Part shown: in pieces, positions 1 through 8,551 of the stretch
Position numbering within the stretch: position 1 is the stretch's first letter
How the letters are laid out: each line of letters starts with the position of its first letter
DNA from: Betaproteobacteria bacterium UBA1934
Lineage (GTDB): Bacteria > Pseudomonadota > Gammaproteobacteria > Burkholderiales > Rhodocyclaceae
NCBI GenBank assembly: GCA_002337055.1
Contig: DDFG01000004.1
Location: forward strand, 186,001-250,000
Reading direction: 5' to 3'
Length of the DNA: 64,000 bases
The notes under the pieces: generated by a model
Told to the model about the DNA's origin: nothing
The model's database searches: none
What the model saw: the letters and a program-made list of their open reading frames with translations, nothing else
Program-made: the position numbers and the translations under genes

Positions 1-423
1 CCCGGGTGTGTCGCGATGCCCGACCACGTCGATCCAGCCCCGCTCTTCCAGCGTCCGGATGACTTGCGTATTGACCACGACACCGCGAATTTCTTCGATA
101 TCGCCGCGAGTCACCGGTTGCCGATAGGCAATGATCGCCAGTGTCTCCAGCACCGCACGCGAGTATTTCGGCGGCTTTTCGGGGTTCAGACGTTGCAGGT
201 AGTCAGCATACTCCGGCCGGGTGCGAAAACGCCAGCCCGAAGCCAGTTGCAGCAATTCGACCGGGCGTTCGGCATACTCGTTGCGCAGTTCGTCGAGCAA
301 CTTTCTGAGCACGTCGTTGGCCAGTTCCGCATCGAACATGCGTTTCAGCTCGTTCAGCGTCAGCGGCTCACGCGTCGCCAGCAGCGCGGCCTCAAGCACC
401 CGCTTGACGGTGGTCGGTTCCAT
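1..423 (-). CDS. scpB: Segregation and condensation protein B, 3' end missing
   Basis: Non-SMC subunit of the SMC-ScpA-ScpB condensin that compacts and segregates the chromosome; ScpB dimers bind the ScpA kleisin. The first 141 codons are visible before the window edge. They begin MEPTTVKRVLEAALL and include the family hallmark IIAYRQPVTRGDIEEIRG in the first winged-helix region. The start at 423 lies inside the end of scpA, a 32-base overlap that suggests translational coupling. The C-terminal part lies outside the window, so integrity cannot be judged. Confidence 0.93.
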   Translation of the reverse strand, partial: MEPTTVKRVLEAALLATREPLTLNELKRMFDAELANDVLRKLLDELRNEYAERPVELLQLASGWRFRTRPEYADYLQRLNPEKPPKYSRAVLETLAIIAYRQPVTRGDIEEIRGVVVNTQVIRTLEERGWIDVVGHRDTPG

Positions 424-1249
424 CTTCGCTTTCCTGTTCAATCGGAATTATTGCCAGCCGCAGATAGATCGGGTGAAAGGCTTCGGTCTGCGTGATTTCC
501 ACCAGCTTTTCGCGGGCGAGTTCGAGCATCGCCAGAAAGTGTACAACGACGCCGGGCACGCCCATGTCGGGATCGAACAAATCCTCGAAATGAACAAACC
601 CGCCTTCCGCGCCCTGCAAGCGACGCAGGATCAGGCTCATGTGCTCGCGCACCGAGAGTTCCTCGCGCTGAATCTTGTGGTGACTCTTTAGTTGGGCTTG
701 CCTGAGCACAGCCTGCCAGGCCGCCGTTAACTCGTTGATGCTGACTTCCGGCTGCCTTTGAGCCAGCGATTTCTCGACCAGCGTCTCCACCCAGAAAAAT
801 TCGCGTTCGACATGGTCGAGTTCATCCAGTTTCTGGCCGGCGATCTTCATCCTCTCGTATTCCATCAACCGGCGCACCAGTTCCGCGCGCGGGTCTTCCG
901 CCTCTGCGCCATCGTCCTGCTGGTGACGCGGCAACAGCATGCGCGACTTGATCTCGATCAGCATCGCCGCCATCACCAGATAGTCGGCCGCCAATTCAAG
1001 GTTGTGCGCCCGCATCGCCTCGACATAAACCAGATATTGCGCCGTCAGCGGCGCCATCGGAATGTCGAGAACATCGATATTGGCCTTGCGGATCATGTAC
1101 AGCAGCAGGTCGAGCGGCCCCTCGAAAGCCTCCAGCATGACTTCCAGCGCATCGGGCGGGATGTAGAGATCAAGCGGCAGCTGCGCCATCGGCTCGCCAT
1201 AGATGCGGGCGACGGGCGGCTCCAGATCGAGTTCCGCGGTCGCGGTCAT
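392..1249 (-). CDS. scpA: Segregation and condensation protein A (kleisin)
   Basis: Kleisin subunit of the SMC-ScpAB complex, bridging the SMC heads; cytoplasmic, acting on the nucleoid. It has 285 residues. The N-terminal ScpA signature is clear: FEGPLDLLLYMIRKANIDV at about 43-61, then the helical stretch with AADYLVMAAMLIEIKSRMLLP. The C-terminal half is a helical and winged-helix region. The first about 30 residues precede the conserved core, and another Met at residue 21 could be the true start. The start overlaps the stop of the upstream glycosyltransferase by 4 bases (ATGA), and the gene overlaps scpB downstream, so it belongs to one long minus-strand operon. Confidence 0.94.
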   Translation of the reverse strand: MTATAELDLEPPVARIYGEPMAQLPLDLYIPPDALEVMLEAFEGPLDLLLYMIRKANIDVLDIPMAPLTAQYLVYVEAMRAHNLELAADYLVMAAMLIEIKSRMLLPRHQQDDGAEAEDPRAELVRRLMEYERMKIAGQKLDELDHVEREFFWVETLVEKSLAQRQPEVSINELTAAWQAVLRQAQLKSHHKIQREELSVREHMSLILRRLQGAEGGFVHFEDLFDPDMGVPGVVVHFLAMLELAREKLVEITQTEAFHPIYLRLAIIPIEQESEDGTDHRQAGA

Positions 1250-2856
1250 TGCGTCGCGCTAGCCGGCAGGCGGGCGACGGAGCGCGCGTCGACGAGCACG
1301 ACGGCCCCTTCCAGATAAGGTTGCCAGAATTCGGCGCCCACAGCCGACGCCTCTTCCGCGCGCTTCAGATAGACCGCCACACGCCCTTGAGGATTCGCCG
1401 TCAGCCAAGTGCCGATTTCGCCTCGCGTAATCTCCACAAGAGGCCGGGTCAGCCGCCCGTAGTAGTGAAACTGATCGGCGTACCCGGCCGCATTGGCCAC
1501 GGGCACGCCCTGTTGCTCCAGCTGCTTGAGGCGCTGACCGAAAGGGGTCGTGTCAAAGACGGGCGACAGCGGCCGCAGCAGGCAAAGCAGCACAATCATG
1601 ACCACGCCACCGGAAATCATCGCCAACCGCGCTGCCGCCGCCTCGCCGTGGACGAAGAGCAGCGTCAGCACCGCCAGCCCAACCAGCAGACCTCCGCCGA
1701 TCTGCCAGTCTGTTCCCGTATATATGGCAAGCCACGGAGCCTTGTCTATCCAGAGTCCCGGCAACAGGAACAGCACGCCCATGGTCACCAGCACCAGCGC
1801 GAGCGGCAGCGCCGCCAACCGGCCTGACACCGCGCCCTCGCGCCGCCCCAGCGCCATCAGCATGGTCAGTGCCGGTAGCAGCGGTAGTATGTAGTGAACC
1901 TGTTTGCCACCGGCCAGCGAAAAAACAATGAATGCCGGCAGCAACCAAGCCAGGCAGAACCGCACGCCGTGCACATAGTCGCCGCGTTCGCGGAAGGCCG
2001 CGAACAGCGCTCGCCAAGCGCCGCCCCAGAATATCCAGGGAAAGATCACCACCGGCAAAGCCGCAAGGTAGAACCAGAACGGCTGACGGTGCGCCAACGA
2101 CCCGGTGACTCTGCCCGCCGTCTGCCCCCAGAAGATGGCATTGCGAAATTCCTCGCCGCCCACCAGCGCGGCCGGGATCGCCCACGCCAACGCAATCGCC
2201 GCACCGATCAGGACTCCCCAGCCGAGCTGACGATACCAGCCATGCACCCGCCGGGGCGCCCACCATGGCGCCAGCAGCAGAACCGGCAAAACATGCAGAA
2301 ACACCACCGGTCCTTTCGATAGGATACCCAGGCCGATGGCCAGCCCGAACACGCCCCAGGTTCCGCGCCGCTCGCCAGTAATGGCGCGAAGCGCCGCCCA
2401 CAGCGCAAGCAACACGAAGAAGGTCAGCATCACGTCGAATACCACCGACGTGGCGAAGAACAACCAGAAGGTACTACCAGTCAGTAACCAGCTCGTCCTT
2501 TCGCCGACGGCACCGGCGTGCCGCCACAACCGCGTCGCAATGCTTGCCGCCACTGGCAGGCAGCCGAGCGCGAACAGGGCGGAGATGAGCCGGGGCCACC
2601 AATCGTTGAGACCGGCCACCCACCAACCGAGATTGATCAGCCAGAACAGCAGCGGCGGCTTGTGGTGATAGACCTCGCCGTTCTTGTGAGGCACCAGAAA
2701 ATCGAGCCATGTGCCGCCGTTCCACATCTCCCAGGCGACACTGACATAGCGCGTCTCGTCGATGGGAATATCGGGACGACCAAACACCGATGCCAGCGCT
2801 ACCAGCACCAGCAACAGGAACAGAAAGGGGCGCGGCTGCCGGATCAGCAGGCTCAT
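1246..2856 (-). CDS. ArnT-like GT83 membrane glycosyltransferase
   Basis: A 536-residue multi-spanning protein of the ArnT/PMT-like family, which transfers a sugar from a polyprenyl-phosphate carrier to an envelope acceptor on the periplasmic side. The first membrane segment (about 10-27) is followed by the catalytic-loop signature PIDETRY at about 31-37 and by a KPPLLFW motif near 67-73. About ten further hydrophobic segments follow, then a soluble C-terminal domain. Upstream lie a LAB_N protein and a dolichyl-phosphate-mannose-synthase-like GT2, which would make the lipid-linked donor. The acceptor (lipid A, O-antigen or protein) cannot be told from the sequence; true ArnT needs arnABD, which are not here. 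Confidence 0.85.
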   Translation of the reverse strand: MSLLIRQPRPFLFLLLVLVALASVFGRPDIPIDETRYVSVAWEMWNGGTWLDFLVPHKNGEVYHHKPPLLFWLINLGWWVAGLNDWWPRLISALFALGCLPVAASIATRLWRHAGAVGERTSWLLTGSTFWLFFATSVVFDVMLTFFVLLALWAALRAITGERRGTWGVFGLAIGLGILSKGPVVFLHVLPVLLLAPWWAPRRVHGWYRQLGWGVLIGAAIALAWAIPAALVGGEEFRNAIFWGQTAGRVTGSLAHRQPFWFYLAALPVVIFPWIFWGGAWRALFAAFRERGDYVHGVRFCLAWLLPAFIVFSLAGGKQVHYILPLLPALTMLMALGRREGAVSGRLAALPLALVLVTMGVLFLLPGLWIDKAPWLAIYTGTDWQIGGGLLVGLAVLTLLFVHGEAAAARLAMISGGVVMIVLLCLLRPLSPVFDTTPFGQRLKQLEQQGVPVANAAGYADQFHYYGRLTRPLVEITRGEIGTWLTANPQGRVAVYLKRAEEASAVGAEFWQPYLEGAVVLVDARSVARLPASATQ

Positions 2857-2863
2857 GGGGTGG

Positions 2864-3154
2864 TCAATCGACGGGCGCTTCGTCGGTGGCTTTGAGATGA
2901 TGCTTCCTGATCAGCATCAGGTTTCGGAAATACACGATCAGGCCGGCACCCTGCCCGACGATGAACACCGGGTCCATCCGATGGACGGCATAAGCGGTCA
3001 TCACGACGCCTCCCGCCAGGCTGAAGTACCAGAAAGCCACCGGCACGACACTGCGCTTGACCTTCTCGCTATACAGCCACTGTACGAAGAAACGGGCCGT
3101 AAACAGACCCTGTCCAACGAAACCGATGATGATCCAAAGCGTCGTGTTTTCCAT
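2864..3154 (-). CDS. Lipid A biosynthesis N-terminal domain (LAB_N) membrane protein
   Basis: A 96-residue protein of the LAB_N family, small membrane proteins often encoded with polyprenyl-phosphate glycosyltransferases and thought to help flip or hand over the lipid-linked sugar. Three hydrophobic segments are visible (about 5-22, 38-57 and 64-82), with the family pattern FFVQWLYSEK between the first two and GQGAGLIVYFRNL in the third. It sits 7 bases upstream of the GT83 gene and 3 bases downstream of the GT2 gene, in the same operon, which fits a three-part sugar transfer system. The exact role is inferred from family and context. Confidence 0.82.
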   Translation of the reverse strand: MENTTLWIIIGFVGQGLFTARFFVQWLYSEKVKRSVVPVAFWYFSLAGGVVMTAYAVHRMDPVFIVGQGAGLIVYFRNLMLIRKHHLKATDEAPVD

Positions 3155-3157
3155 TCT

Positions 3158-3901
3158 TTACTTTTCTCCCCCCTTGATGGATTCGATCATCGGCACTTTC
3201 GCCCGCCGCTGCAGCCAGGCGACGCCGAAGAGATCGACAATGCCCACCCACAAGCGATTGTGGAAGCCATACTTGGAAACGCCCTGCGTGCGCGGGCGGT
3301 GATTGACCGGCACCGACACCACTTCGCCACCGGCGCGCAACACCAGCGCCGGCAGGTAACGGTGCATGTGGTCAAAATACGGCAGTTTCATGAACATTTC
3401 ACGACTGAACACCTTCAGACCGCAACCCGTATCGGGGGTGTTGTCTTTCAGGAAGGCCGCACGCACACGATTGGCGATGCGCGAAGAAACTCGCTTCAAC
3501 CAGGTGTCTTTGCGCTTTGTCCGCCAGCCGGCCACCAGCCGCAATTCCGGTTTTTCCGCTTCGAGCAGCTTGGCGAGCATCAGCGGAATGTTGGCCGGGT
3601 CGTTCTGTCCATCCGCATCAATCGTCGCAATCCAGCGATTCTTCGCGTGCCGCACTCCGGTCCACACGCCCGTGCTCTGACCGCAGCGCGTCTGATGGCG
3701 AACGCACTTGAAACGCGGCGCCAGTTCTTGCGCCAGGGCGGCAAAGATCGCAGGCGATTCGTCATCGCTGCCGTCGTCGACGTAAACGATTTCCAGATCG
3801 GGATCGTCGCCCAGCGCGGCCAGAATCTCGTTGACCAGCGGACGAATATTCTCGGCCTCGTTCAAGGCCGGCACGACCACGGATATGCTTTTGTCGCCCA
3901 T
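3158..3901 (-). CDS. Family 2 glycosyltransferase (polyprenyl-phosphate sugar transferase type)
   Basis: Cytoplasmic-face transferase of the dolichyl-phosphate-mannose-synthase/ArnC/GtrB type that loads a sugar from a nucleotide donor onto a polyprenyl phosphate. The GT-A core is complete: SVVVPALNEAENI at the N terminus, a VDDGSDDES acidic motif near residue 45, and IDADGQNDP near 93-101 as the metal-binding DxD region. No C-terminal membrane pair is seen, so it is the short form (247 residues). The start at 3901 is chosen because ATG overlaps the trpS stop by one base (TGATG) and gives the canonical N terminus; the frame is open farther upstream but there it only shadows trpS. Confidence 0.87.
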   Translation of the reverse strand: MGDKSISVVVPALNEAENIRPLVNEILAALGDDPDLEIVYVDDGSDDESPAIFAALAQELAPRFKCVRHQTRCGQSTGVWTGVRHAKNRWIATIDADGQNDPANIPLMLAKLLEAEKPELRLVAGWRTKRKDTWLKRVSSRIANRVRAAFLKDNTPDTGCGLKVFSREMFMKLPYFDHMHRYLPALVLRAGGEVVSVPVNHRPRTQGVSKYGFHNRLWVGIVDLFGVAWLQRRAKVPMIESIKGGEK

Positions 3902-5103
3902 CAGTTGTACTCCAGTCCCATCGCCTCGCGCACGTCGCGCATCGTCTCGCGTGCCAGTTCGCGGGCTTTTTCGCACCCGTCGGCGATGATGTTCTTGACC
4001 AGCGCCGGATCGGCCATGTACTGCTCGGCGCGCTCACGCATCGGCACCTGTTCCTTGAGAATGCTGTCGATTACAGGCTGTTTGCATTCCAGGCAGCCGA
4101 TGCCGGCCGAGCGGCAGCCCTGCTGCACCCATTCCTTGCACCCCTCGTCGGAATAGACCTGATGCAGCTGCCACACCGGGCATTTTTCCGGATCGCCCGG
4201 ATCGGTGCGCCGCATCCGTGCGGGATCGGTCGGCATGGCCCGCACCTTCTTGTTCACCGCTTCCGGCGCTTCGCGCAGCGTGATGGTGTTGCCGTAGGAC
4301 TTGGACATTTTCTGTCCATCCAGCCCCGGCATGCGCGAGGCCTGGGTCAGCAGCGCGCCCGGCTCGGCAAGAATCATCTTGCCGGTGCCTTCAAGGTAGC
4401 CGAACAAGCGTTCGCGGTCGCCCGCCGATACATGCTGCACTTCTTCGAGCAGCGCATGGGCCTGCTCGACCGCCGCCTTGTCGCCTTCCTGCTGAAAACG
4501 CGTGCGCAACTCTTCGTAAAGCTTGGCTTTCTTGCCGCCGAGTTTCTTCACCGCTTCCCTTGCCTTCTCTTCGAAACCGGGTTCGCGGCCGTACAGGTGG
4601 TTGAAGCGGCGGGCGATCTCGCGCGAGAACTCGATATGCGGCACCTGATCTTCGCCGACCGGCACGCGGTCGGCCCGGTAAATCAGGATGTCGGCCGCTT
4701 GCAACAACGGGTAGCCCAGAAAGCCATAGGTGGTCAGATCCTTGTGCGTGATCTTTTCTTGCTGATCCTTGTAGGTCGGCACACGTTCCAGCCACGACAG
4801 CGGTGTCATCATCGACAGGAGCAGATGCAGTTCGGCATGCTCCGGCACGCGCGACTGGATGAACAACGTCGCCTGATTGGGATCGACACCGGCCGCCAGC
4901 CAGTCGATGACCATGTCCCACGTTGCCTGCTCGATCCCTTGCGGATTGTCGTACTCGGTGGTCAGTGCGTGCCAGTCGGCCACGAAAAACAGGCAGGGAT
5001 ATTCGTGCTGGAGGGTCACCCAGTTTTTCAACACCCCGTGGTAATGCCCCAGATGCAGCGCGCCGGTCGGGCGCATGCCGGAAAGGACTCGTTCAGCGTA
5101 CAT
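3901..5103 (-). CDS. trpS: Tryptophanyl-tRNA synthetase
   Basis: Class I aminoacyl-tRNA synthetase charging tRNA-Trp; cytoplasmic and essential. The HIGH-like signature GALHLGHY is at about 14-21 and the KMSKS loop (GQKMSKSYG) at about 264-272, both intact. At 400 residues it is longer than the about 330-residue standard form because of an extra charged segment between about 175 and 235 (EAVKKLGGKKAKLYEELRTR and on) and a C-terminal Cys-containing stretch, both features of the longer proteobacterial type. Its stop overlaps the GT2 start by one base. Synthesis of this enzyme within an envelope and division operon seems a matter of position rather than function. Confidence 0.96.
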   Translation of the reverse strand: MYAERVLSGMRPTGALHLGHYHGVLKNWVTLQHEYPCLFFVADWHALTTEYDNPQGIEQATWDMVIDWLAAGVDPNQATLFIQSRVPEHAELHLLLSMMTPLSWLERVPTYKDQQEKITHKDLTTYGFLGYPLLQAADILIYRADRVPVGEDQVPHIEFSREIARRFNHLYGREPGFEEKAREAVKKLGGKKAKLYEELRTRFQQEGDKAAVEQAHALLEEVQHVSAGDRERLFGYLEGTGKMILAEPGALLTQASRMPGLDGQKMSKSYGNTITLREAPEAVNKKVRAMPTDPARMRRTDPGDPEKCPVWQLHQVYSDEGCKEWVQQGCRSAGIGCLECKQPVIDSILKEQVPMRERAEQYMADPALVKNIIADGCEKARELARETMRDVREAMGLEYN

Positions 5104-5115
5104 AGTCAGCGCTTT

Positions 5116-5763
5116 CTAGAAACCAAATAAACTTTCGATCAGTATCACGACAGCCTGCACCAGCGGATTCATGACCGCACCGAGCAGACCGGTAAACAGC
5201 AGCAGCAGCAGAATCGGAAAACCCCAGCGCTCCAACCGCGAAAACGGCACCGCCAGACGCAAAGGCAGAAGACTCACCGCGACACGGCCGCCATCCAGCG
5301 GCGGCAGCGGAAAGAGGTTCAACACCATGAGCACGACATTCACCATGACGCCCATCTTGCTCATTTCCGACAACGGCAGCGTATAGGGATTGGCCGGCAA
5401 CTCCCACGCCACACGCAGCATCAGCGCCCAACCGAGTGCCATCGCCAGATTGGCGCCTGGGCCGGCCAGTGCCACCCACAGCATGTCGCGCTTGGGATGC
5501 CGCAAACGACCGAAATTCACCGGCACCGGCTTGGCGTAACCAAACAGAAAGCTGCCCTGCGAGAACACCACGATAAGAATGGGAATGACGATCGTGCCCC
5601 AGAGATCGATATGGCGCAGCGGGTTGATACTGATCCGCCCCAACTGCCACGCGGTCGGGTCGCCAAAATGGCGGGCCGCATAGCCGTGCGCCGCCTCATG
5701 CAGCGTGATCGCAAAAATCACCGGCAGCGCCATGATCGCCACGGTCTGGATAATGCTTTCCAT
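5116..5763 (-). CDS. Site-2-protease-family (M50) integral membrane metallopeptidase
   Basis: A 215-residue intramembrane zinc peptidase of the short M50 group. The zinc motif HEAAH lies in the first membrane segment (about 21-25) and the second metal motif FPLPPLDGGRV at about 147-157; both are complete. Four to six hydrophobic segments are visible, with no PDZ domain, unlike RseP. The cleavage substrate is unknown. Its start codon overlaps the stop of the upstream yciO-like gene by one base (TAATG), and trpS begins 12 bases after its stop, so the genes are probably cotranscribed. This subfamily is commonly found beside trpS and scpAB in betaproteobacteria (recalled family context, not checked). 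Confidence 0.9.
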   Translation of the reverse strand: MESIIQTVAIMALPVIFAITLHEAAHGYAARHFGDPTAWQLGRISINPLRHIDLWGTIVIPILIVVFSQGSFLFGYAKPVPVNFGRLRHPKRDMLWVALAGPGANLAMALGWALMLRVAWELPANPYTLPLSEMSKMGVMVNVVLMVLNLFPLPPLDGGRVAVSLLPLRLAVPFSRLERWGFPILLLLLFTGLLGAVMNPLVQAVVILIESLFGF

Positions 5764-6392
5764 TACGCCTCCAGGCCCAGTGCCGCCAGGCTGCCGCGGC
5801 CGACGCGCACCACCTCAGGAATTGCCTCGGTCAGGTTAAGCACCGTGGTCGGTTCATCGCCGCAATGGCCGCCATCGAGAATGAGATCGACCTGCCCCTC
5901 AAGCCTGTCCTTGATTTCCCAGCCTTCGGTCAGCGGGGCGGGGTCACCCGGCAATTGCAGCGTGGTGGTCAGCAAGGGGCCATCGAGTTCGGTCAGCAAG
6001 GCCTGCACCACGCGGTGATCGGGAACGCGCAGACCGATGGTCTTGCGCTTTGGGTGCAGCACGCGGCGGGGCAATTCCTTGGTGCCTTCGAGAATGAAGG
6101 TGTAGCTGCCCGGCGTCGCCGCCTTGAGAAAACGGTATTGCGCGTTGTCCACCCGCGCGTACAGCGCGATTTCGGAAAGGTCGCGGCACATCAAGGTCAT
6201 GTGGTGGCGCTCATCCACCTGACGGATCATGCGGATGCGATCCATCGCCTCCTTGTCACCGACCTGACAGCACAGCGCATAGCAAGAATCGGTGGGAATC
6301 ACGATCACGCCGCTGTCGCGCACCAGCGCACTCGCCTGCGCCAGGTAGCGCGGTTGCGGAGTCTCCGGATGAATAGCCAAACACAGCGTCAT
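5763..6392 (-). CDS. YciO/Sua5-family L-threonylcarbamoyladenylate synthase-like protein
   Basis: A 209-residue single-domain member of the Sua5/YciO/YrdC family, whose characterised members make threonylcarbamoyl-AMP for the t6A modification of ANN-decoding tRNAs. The nucleotide-binding groove signature VIPTDSCYALCCQ is at about 31-43, followed by the RIRMIRQVDERHHMTLMC segment and GLRVPDH. The C-terminal extension of full Sua5 is absent, and the sequence resembles the YciO branch (the 'PTDS.YAL' variant), whose role in t6A is weaker than that of TsaC. It lies between the PHP phosphatase and the M50 protease genes. Confidence 0.85.
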   Translation of the reverse strand: MTLCLAIHPETPQPRYLAQASALVRDSGVIVIPTDSCYALCCQVGDKEAMDRIRMIRQVDERHHMTLMCRDLSEIALYARVDNAQYRFLKAATPGSYTFILEGTKELPRRVLHPKRKTIGLRVPDHRVVQALLTELDGPLLTTTLQLPGDPAPLTEGWEIKDRLEGQVDLILDGGHCGDEPTTVLNLTEAIPEVVRVGRGSLAALGLEA

Positions 6393-6395
6393 GAT

Positions 6396-7235
6396 TCAGT
6401 GGAACAGGCGCCAAACCGGCTTGAGATCTTCCGGCAAACCAGGCAAACGGCCCAGATCGACATAACTTTCCTCCGGACCATGAAAATCCGAGCCGCGCGA
6501 GGCATGAAACCCGAAGTAGCGCGCCTGCCGGGCGAAATGCAGCACATTGTCGTTACCGTGGCTGCCGCACACCACTTCAATGGCTTGCCCGCCCAGTTCC
6601 TTGAATTCCGCCAGAAACTGCCGCATTTCGGCGCCAGAAAGCTTGTACCGGCCAGGATGCGCCACCACCGCCACACCCCCGGCCGCGTTGATCCATGACA
6701 CCGCGTCCGCCAGCGTTGCCCAGCGGTGATCGACATAACCCGGCTTACCCGGAGTCAGATAACTGTGAAAAACGCTGCCAACATCCTTGCAGATGCCGAT
6801 TTCAACCAGATAGCGCGCAAAGTGAGCGCGAGAAATCAGGCTTGCGTTCTCGGCATAGCGCATGGCGCCCTCGAATACACCCTCGATGCCGATCTGCGCC
6901 AAAGCGGCGCTCATGCGCTGCGCCCGTTCGATACGGCCGTTGCGGATGGCCGCCAGGCCTTCGGTCAGCGCCGGCGCGGCAGCGTCGAAAGCCAACCCGA
7001 CGATATGAATGGGCAAAGACTTCCATTCGATGGAAATCTCGACGCCATTCACAAAATCCATTGCCAGCGACTCCGCGGCTTCGCGGGCTAGCGCCAGGCC
7101 GCCGAGATCGTCGTGATCGGTCAAAGCCCACGCAGTCACGCCATTACCCGCCGCCCGGCGCGCCAGTTCGGCCGGCGGCAGCAAACCGTCGGAAACTGTG
7201 GAATGGCAATGGAAATCGAAGTTAGCCGTATTCAT
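6396..7235 (-). CDS. PHP-domain phosphoesterase (YciV/RnmA-like)
   Basis: Metal-dependent phosphoesterase of the PHP family, 279 residues, similar to the 3',5'-nucleoside bisphosphate phosphatase/5'-3' exoribonuclease YciV. Metal-ligand motifs are present in order: DFHCHST at about 7-13, LTDHDDLGG near 38-46, VNGVEISIEW near 63-72, VVAHPGRY near 193-200, and SDFHG near 248-252. It is the first gene of the minus-strand run, 3 bases before the yciO-like gene. The 77-base gap upstream (7236-7312) should hold the operon promoter, but no convincing -35/-10 pair was seen. Confidence 0.87.
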   Translation of the reverse strand: MNTANFDFHCHSTVSDGLLPPAELARRAAGNGVTAWALTDHDDLGGLALAREAAESLAMDFVNGVEISIEWKSLPIHIVGLAFDAAAPALTEGLAAIRNGRIERAQRMSAALAQIGIEGVFEGAMRYAENASLISRAHFARYLVEIGICKDVGSVFHSYLTPGKPGYVDHRWATLADAVSWINAAGGVAVVAHPGRYKLSGAEMRQFLAEFKELGGQAIEVVCGSHGNDNVLHFARQARYFGFHASRGSDFHGPEESYVDLGRLPGLPEDLKPVWRLFH

Positions 7236-7312
7236 GACCGCGCCAAATCAAACGTACGATCCTACCACGAAGTCGGGTTCTCCGAAGAATCAACAGCTTC
7301 CGCAGACCCGCC

Positions 7313-8197
7313 TCAAACCCGCGCCCGCCACAGGGCGCGAGGCGAAAAGCCCGTCACCAGAGCCGTTCCGGCCAGAATCACGGCGCCACCCAGCGCAGTA
7401 TGCCAACCTACCGATTCATCGAGAAACATGGCGCCCCAGAACACCCCGAAGAGCGGGATCAGAAACGCCACAGTCAGCGCCGAGGTTGGCCCTACATCGC
7501 CCACCAGCCGGAAATAAAGCAGGAAGGCCCATCCACTGCACACTGCGCCCATTGCCACCACCGCCACCAGCACGTGCATTGCCGGCAACTCACCCGGCCA
7601 CGGCGCAGGAACAGCCATCGGCAAGGTCAGCACCGTGGCGGCCAGCATGGTGCCGAGTGCGCTCGCGAGCGGCTCCACCGATTCCGTCGTACGCGTATAG
7701 ACCGTCGCCACACCGTAGCAACACGCCGCCATCAAGGCCCCGAGAATGGCCAGTGCGCCGCCCGCCGGCAACACCAGCGCCTCGCGTCCGGCCAGTACCG
7801 CCACACCGACAACGCCCAGTGCCAAACCCATGGCAGCCCGGACCGACAGCCCGCGACGCAGCCAGATGGCGCCAATCAGCGCCGCCCACATCGGCGCCGT
7901 CGAATTGAGGATGGAAAGCAGCGAAGCCGACACTATTCGCGCGGAATAGCCGTACAACATCCAGGGCAGCGCCGAGTTGAACAGGCCGATGACCAGAAAA
8001 TATCGCCAATGCCGGCGCAAACCCAGCGGCCGGCGCAAGTGCCACGCCACGACGGCAAGCACTGCCGCACCCAGCGCCACGCGCAGGAAGATCATCGGCG
8101 CCGGCCCGAATACCGGCACGGCCACACGCATGAACAGAAAAGACGCCCCCCAGATGGCGGAAAGAAGGAGCAGACGAACGACGTTGACAGCATTCAT
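7313..8197 (-). CDS. EamA/DMT-family exporter
   Basis: A 294-residue integral membrane protein of the drug/metabolite transporter superfamily with ten hydrophobic segments arranged as two EamA repeats (about 5-140 and 150-290). The N terminus VVRLLLLSAIWGASFLFMRV carries the typical GASF motif of the first helix. Such proteins usually export amino acids or other small metabolites, but the substrate cannot be predicted. The start at 8197 is preferred because it places the first membrane segment directly after the Met; the longer frame to 8284 runs through the tRNA-Val terminator. The gene follows that terminator, so it probably has its own weak promoter or depends on read-through. Confidence 0.85.
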   Translation of the reverse strand: MNAVNVVRLLLLSAIWGASFLFMRVAVPVFGPAPMIFLRVALGAAVLAVVAWHLRRPLGLRRHWRYFLVIGLFNSALPWMLYGYSARIVSASLLSILNSTAPMWAALIGAIWLRRGLSVRAAMGLALGVVGVAVLAGREALVLPAGGALAILGALMAACCYGVATVYTRTTESVEPLASALGTMLAATVLTLPMAVPAPWPGELPAMHVLVAVVAMGAVCSGWAFLLYFRLVGDVGPTSALTVAFLIPLFGVFWGAMFLDESVGWHTALGGAVILAGTALVTGFSPRALWRARV

Positions 8198-8248
8198 GGC
8201 GCATGGGTGCTCGCTGGGAGGCCGACGCTGGCAAAATATCGGCGGACA

Positions 8249-8276
8249 AAAAGAAAAAGCCGCTCGCGGCGGCTTT
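8249..8276 (-). terminator. Rho-independent terminator of tRNA-Val
   Basis: An 8-bp stem (8256-8263 pairing with 8269-8276, AAAGCCGC/GCGGCTTT) with a 5-base loop is followed, in the minus direction, by a T-rich tail at 8249-8255. It lies 34 bases past the tRNA-Val 3' end and would separate the tRNA from the EamA gene. Confidence 0.8.
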
Positions 8277-8310
8277 GTCGGCATTCCTCATCCAACTACT
8301 GAAAAGTAAT

Positions 8311-8387
8311 TGGTAGGCGCGATTGGACTCGAACCAACGACCCCCACCATGTCAAGGTGGTGCTCTAACCAGCTGAGCTACGCGCCT
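8311..8387 (-). tRNA. tRNA-Val (anticodon GAC)
   Basis: A complete 77-nt cloverleaf is read on the minus strand. The acceptor stem is AGGCGCG/CGCGCCT, followed by the TA at positions 8-9, a D arm GCTCAGCTGGTTAGAGC, an anticodon stem CCACC/GGTGG with loop TTGACAT (anticodon GAC, reading GUC valine codons), and a T arm GTTGG/CCAAT with TTCGAGT. The CCA end is encoded at 8311-8313. All stems pair, so the gene looks functional. Confidence 0.97.
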
Positions 8388-8551
8388 GAGGAAGGGCGCA
8401 TTATACGGATCGAAACGGAAAAGGCAAGACCCTCCGCAGAGACTGCTCTGACGCCCGACGTGCTCGCACTCCGGCCAGTCAATCACCACGCAACCGACAC
8501 GCAATCGGCATACAATCCGCCTCTTCCAGCCATTTTTAATCCAGATCGCCC

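Noticed and set aside
2762..4156. Long plus-strand open frame of about 460 codons
   Set aside because: It lies opposite the convincing GT83, LAB_N, GT2 and trpS genes, has no family features and is His/Arg/Gln-rich, as is common for antisense frames in GC-rich DNA.
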